A stretch of 64,000 nt of DNA. Source: Cellvibrio sp. 79. GTDB taxonomy: Bacteria > Pseudomonadota > Gammaproteobacteria > Pseudomonadales > Cellvibrionaceae. Location: the NCBI GenBank assembly GCA_003056245.1, contig MVDH01000003.1:969957-1033956 (forward strand). Direction: 5' to 3'. The position numbers and the translations under genes are program-made. Under the pieces are notes generated by a model, which ran no database searches, was not told the origin of the DNA, and was given only the letters and a program-made list of their open reading frames with translations. Positions 63,221 to 64,000 of the stretch are shown piece by piece (the stretch's first letter is position 1; every line of letters starts with the position of its first letter).

Positions 63221-63727
63221 ATGAAACAAGAACAGCTTAAACAGGAATTAACCCGTATCGCCCCCATGCTGCGCCGCTTTGCGTATTCGCTCACCGGTTC
63301 AGCGGCCGATGCCGATGATCTACTGCAAAACACCCTGGAACGTTTGCTCAGCCGTGAAATCCCGGAAGAGGTGGAGTTGGCCAAATGGGCTTTTCGCGTG
63401 TGCCGTAACCTCTGGATTGATGAGTACCGTGCACGCAAAGTGCGCCAGAAAAATGTGTATTCGCTGGATGACACTGAAGAACCAGCCGTCGATGGTGAGC
63501 AAGCGATCCACGATCAAATTACCCTGGCACAAGTCGATGCCGCCATGAATCAATTACCCGACGAGCAACGCTCGATAATGGCGTTGGTCGCCGTGCAAGG
63601 CATGTCCTATAAGGAAGTAGCCGAAACGCTGGGAATCCCGACAGGAACGGTGATGAGCCGGTTGGCGCGAGCGCGAGTGGCGCTGGCCAGGTTTTTAAAT
63701 CCGGCAGCTGATCCGGCCCGTATTTGA
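63221..63727 (+). CDS. ECF-type RNA polymerase sigma factor
   Basis: A 168-residue sigma-70 factor of the extracytoplasmic-function type. Region 2 is at about 10-75 (MLRRFAYSLTGSAADADDLLQNTLERLL, FRVCRNLWIDEYRARK) and region 4 at about 105-160 (LPDEQRSIMALVAVQGMSYKEVAETLGIPTGTVMSRLARAR). Regions 1 and 3 are absent, as usual. It is followed 10 bases later by an anti-sigma-like gene, so the pair forms a signal-transduction unit for envelope or environmental signals. The ribosome site is weak (AAAGAAATC). Confidence 0.95.
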   Translation: MKQEQLKQELTRIAPMLRRFAYSLTGSAADADDLLQNTLERLLSREIPEEVELAKWAFRVCRNLWIDEYRARKVRQKNVYSLDDTEEPAVDGEQAIHDQITLAQVDAAMNQLPDEQRSIMALVAVQGMSYKEVAETLGIPTGTVMSRLARARVALARFLNPAADPARI

Positions 63728-63737
63728 GGAAACAGTA

Positions 63738-64000
63738 ATGACTATTTCAGATGAACAACTTTCCGCATTTCTCGATGCCGAATTACCCGAAGCAGAAATG
63801 GAATGGGTTCGCCAACAATTGGTTGACGATGAAAATCTCGCTAATCGCCTTGCAGAACTGGCAATGGTAGATGACCAGGTTGCGCGTCATTATGCGCAAA
63901 TTGATGAACGTCCACTGCCTGTTGCAATCACCCGACTACTGGCAACAGAGCCGAACCAGGCCAGCAATAATATTATTCCGTTTCCGCTGTGGAAAAGAGT
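63738..64000 (+). CDS. Anti-sigma factor (3'-truncated by window edge)
   Basis: The 87 visible codons begin MTISDEQLSAFLDAELPEAE, the usual start of anti-sigma-domain proteins (DEQLSAFLDGEL pattern), followed by a helical region. No Zn-binding HxxxCxxC motif is seen in the visible part. GAGGAAACAG precedes ATG 63738, which lies 10 bases past the sigma stop. A TM segment would be expected further on, near the RPLPVAITRLL...FPLWKR part or later, but the window ends. It should bind and hold the sigma factor until a signal arrives. Confidence 0.85.
   Translation, partial: MTISDEQLSAFLDAELPEAEMEWVRQQLVDDENLANRLAELAMVDDQVARHYAQIDERPLPVAITRLLATEPNQASNNIIPFPLWKR

Overview
The window looks like the chromosome of a polysaccharide-degrading gammaproteobacterium of the Cellvibrio/Saccharophagus type. 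This rests on serine-run linkers joining catalytic and carbohydrate-binding modules, CBM6-like domains on several secreted proteins, three very large TonB-dependent receptors of the Xanthomonas/Caulobacter carbohydrate class, GH18, GH19 and GH20 chitin enzymes, and a GbsR/MarR-linked cytochrome bd oxidase. This is inference from content; there is no rRNA or other taxonomic marker. I see no tRNA, rRNA, insertion sequence, prophage or CRISPR array.

Layout. 1-7.8 kb: the 3' part of a glycerophosphodiester phosphodiesterase gene, a 1.3-kresidue hybrid histidine kinase, a CPA2 antiporter and a two-gene unit (membrane protein, DCC thiol oxidoreductase). 7.8-11 kb: a GbsR/MarR regulator with an FNR-type box and an inverted-repeat operator, then cydAB. 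11.3-16 kb: a compact RiPP cluster with a membrane fusion protein, a C39 peptidase-ABC exporter, an ATP-grasp ligase and a 78-residue double-glycine precursor carrying four TTxxxxEE repeats. This is a plesiocin-type graspetide system and the most interesting locus here. 16-25.6 kb (minus strand): a 1.5-kresidue protein with about 15 fibronectin III domains and a CBM, an Rhs/YD-repeat protein, and a small membrane protein at its 3' end. 25.9-35.4 kb (minus): two related TonB receptors plus a lipoprotein with a GH5-like domain that seems to have lost its catalytic glutamates. 35.9-40.7 kb: an exported glutathione peroxidase, a small anchored protein, a GH18 chitinase and two tandem paralogous secreted proteins. 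41.1-48.3 kb (minus): AraC-type regulator, TonB receptor, cupin-like oxygenase, tryptophan-halogenase-like flavoprotein and a 40-residue membrane peptide. 48.5-56.5 kb (minus): a six-gene unit for D-amino acids and amino sugars (fold-type III PLP enzyme, GntP/DsdX-type permease, RpiR regulator, D-aminoacylase, RidA, GH20 hexosaminidase). 57.2-64 kb: a CBM6-crystallin-GH19 chitinase, a DUF2383 four-helix protein, an array of 23-bp repeats, a secreted Asn/Thr/Ser-rich repeat protein with a beta-barrel partner, and a subtilase divergent from an ECF sigma/anti-sigma pair that runs off the end.

How the parts fit. Most of 35-58 kb reads as a chitin, amino-sugar and possibly peptidoglycan utilisation region: secreted chitinases make oligomers, TonB receptors import them, GH20 trims them, and the D-amino-acid enzymes may handle peptide stems. 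A 10-mer (GTTCGACTTT in gene sense) occurs in front of four of these units, and CG-centred palindromes sit at nearly equal distances in front of the two other TonB receptors. The RiPP cluster contains maturation, leader removal and export functions but no outer-membrane channel gene.

Limits: all functions are from reading motifs by eye; no database search, structure prediction or alignment was run. Domain boundaries are approximate.
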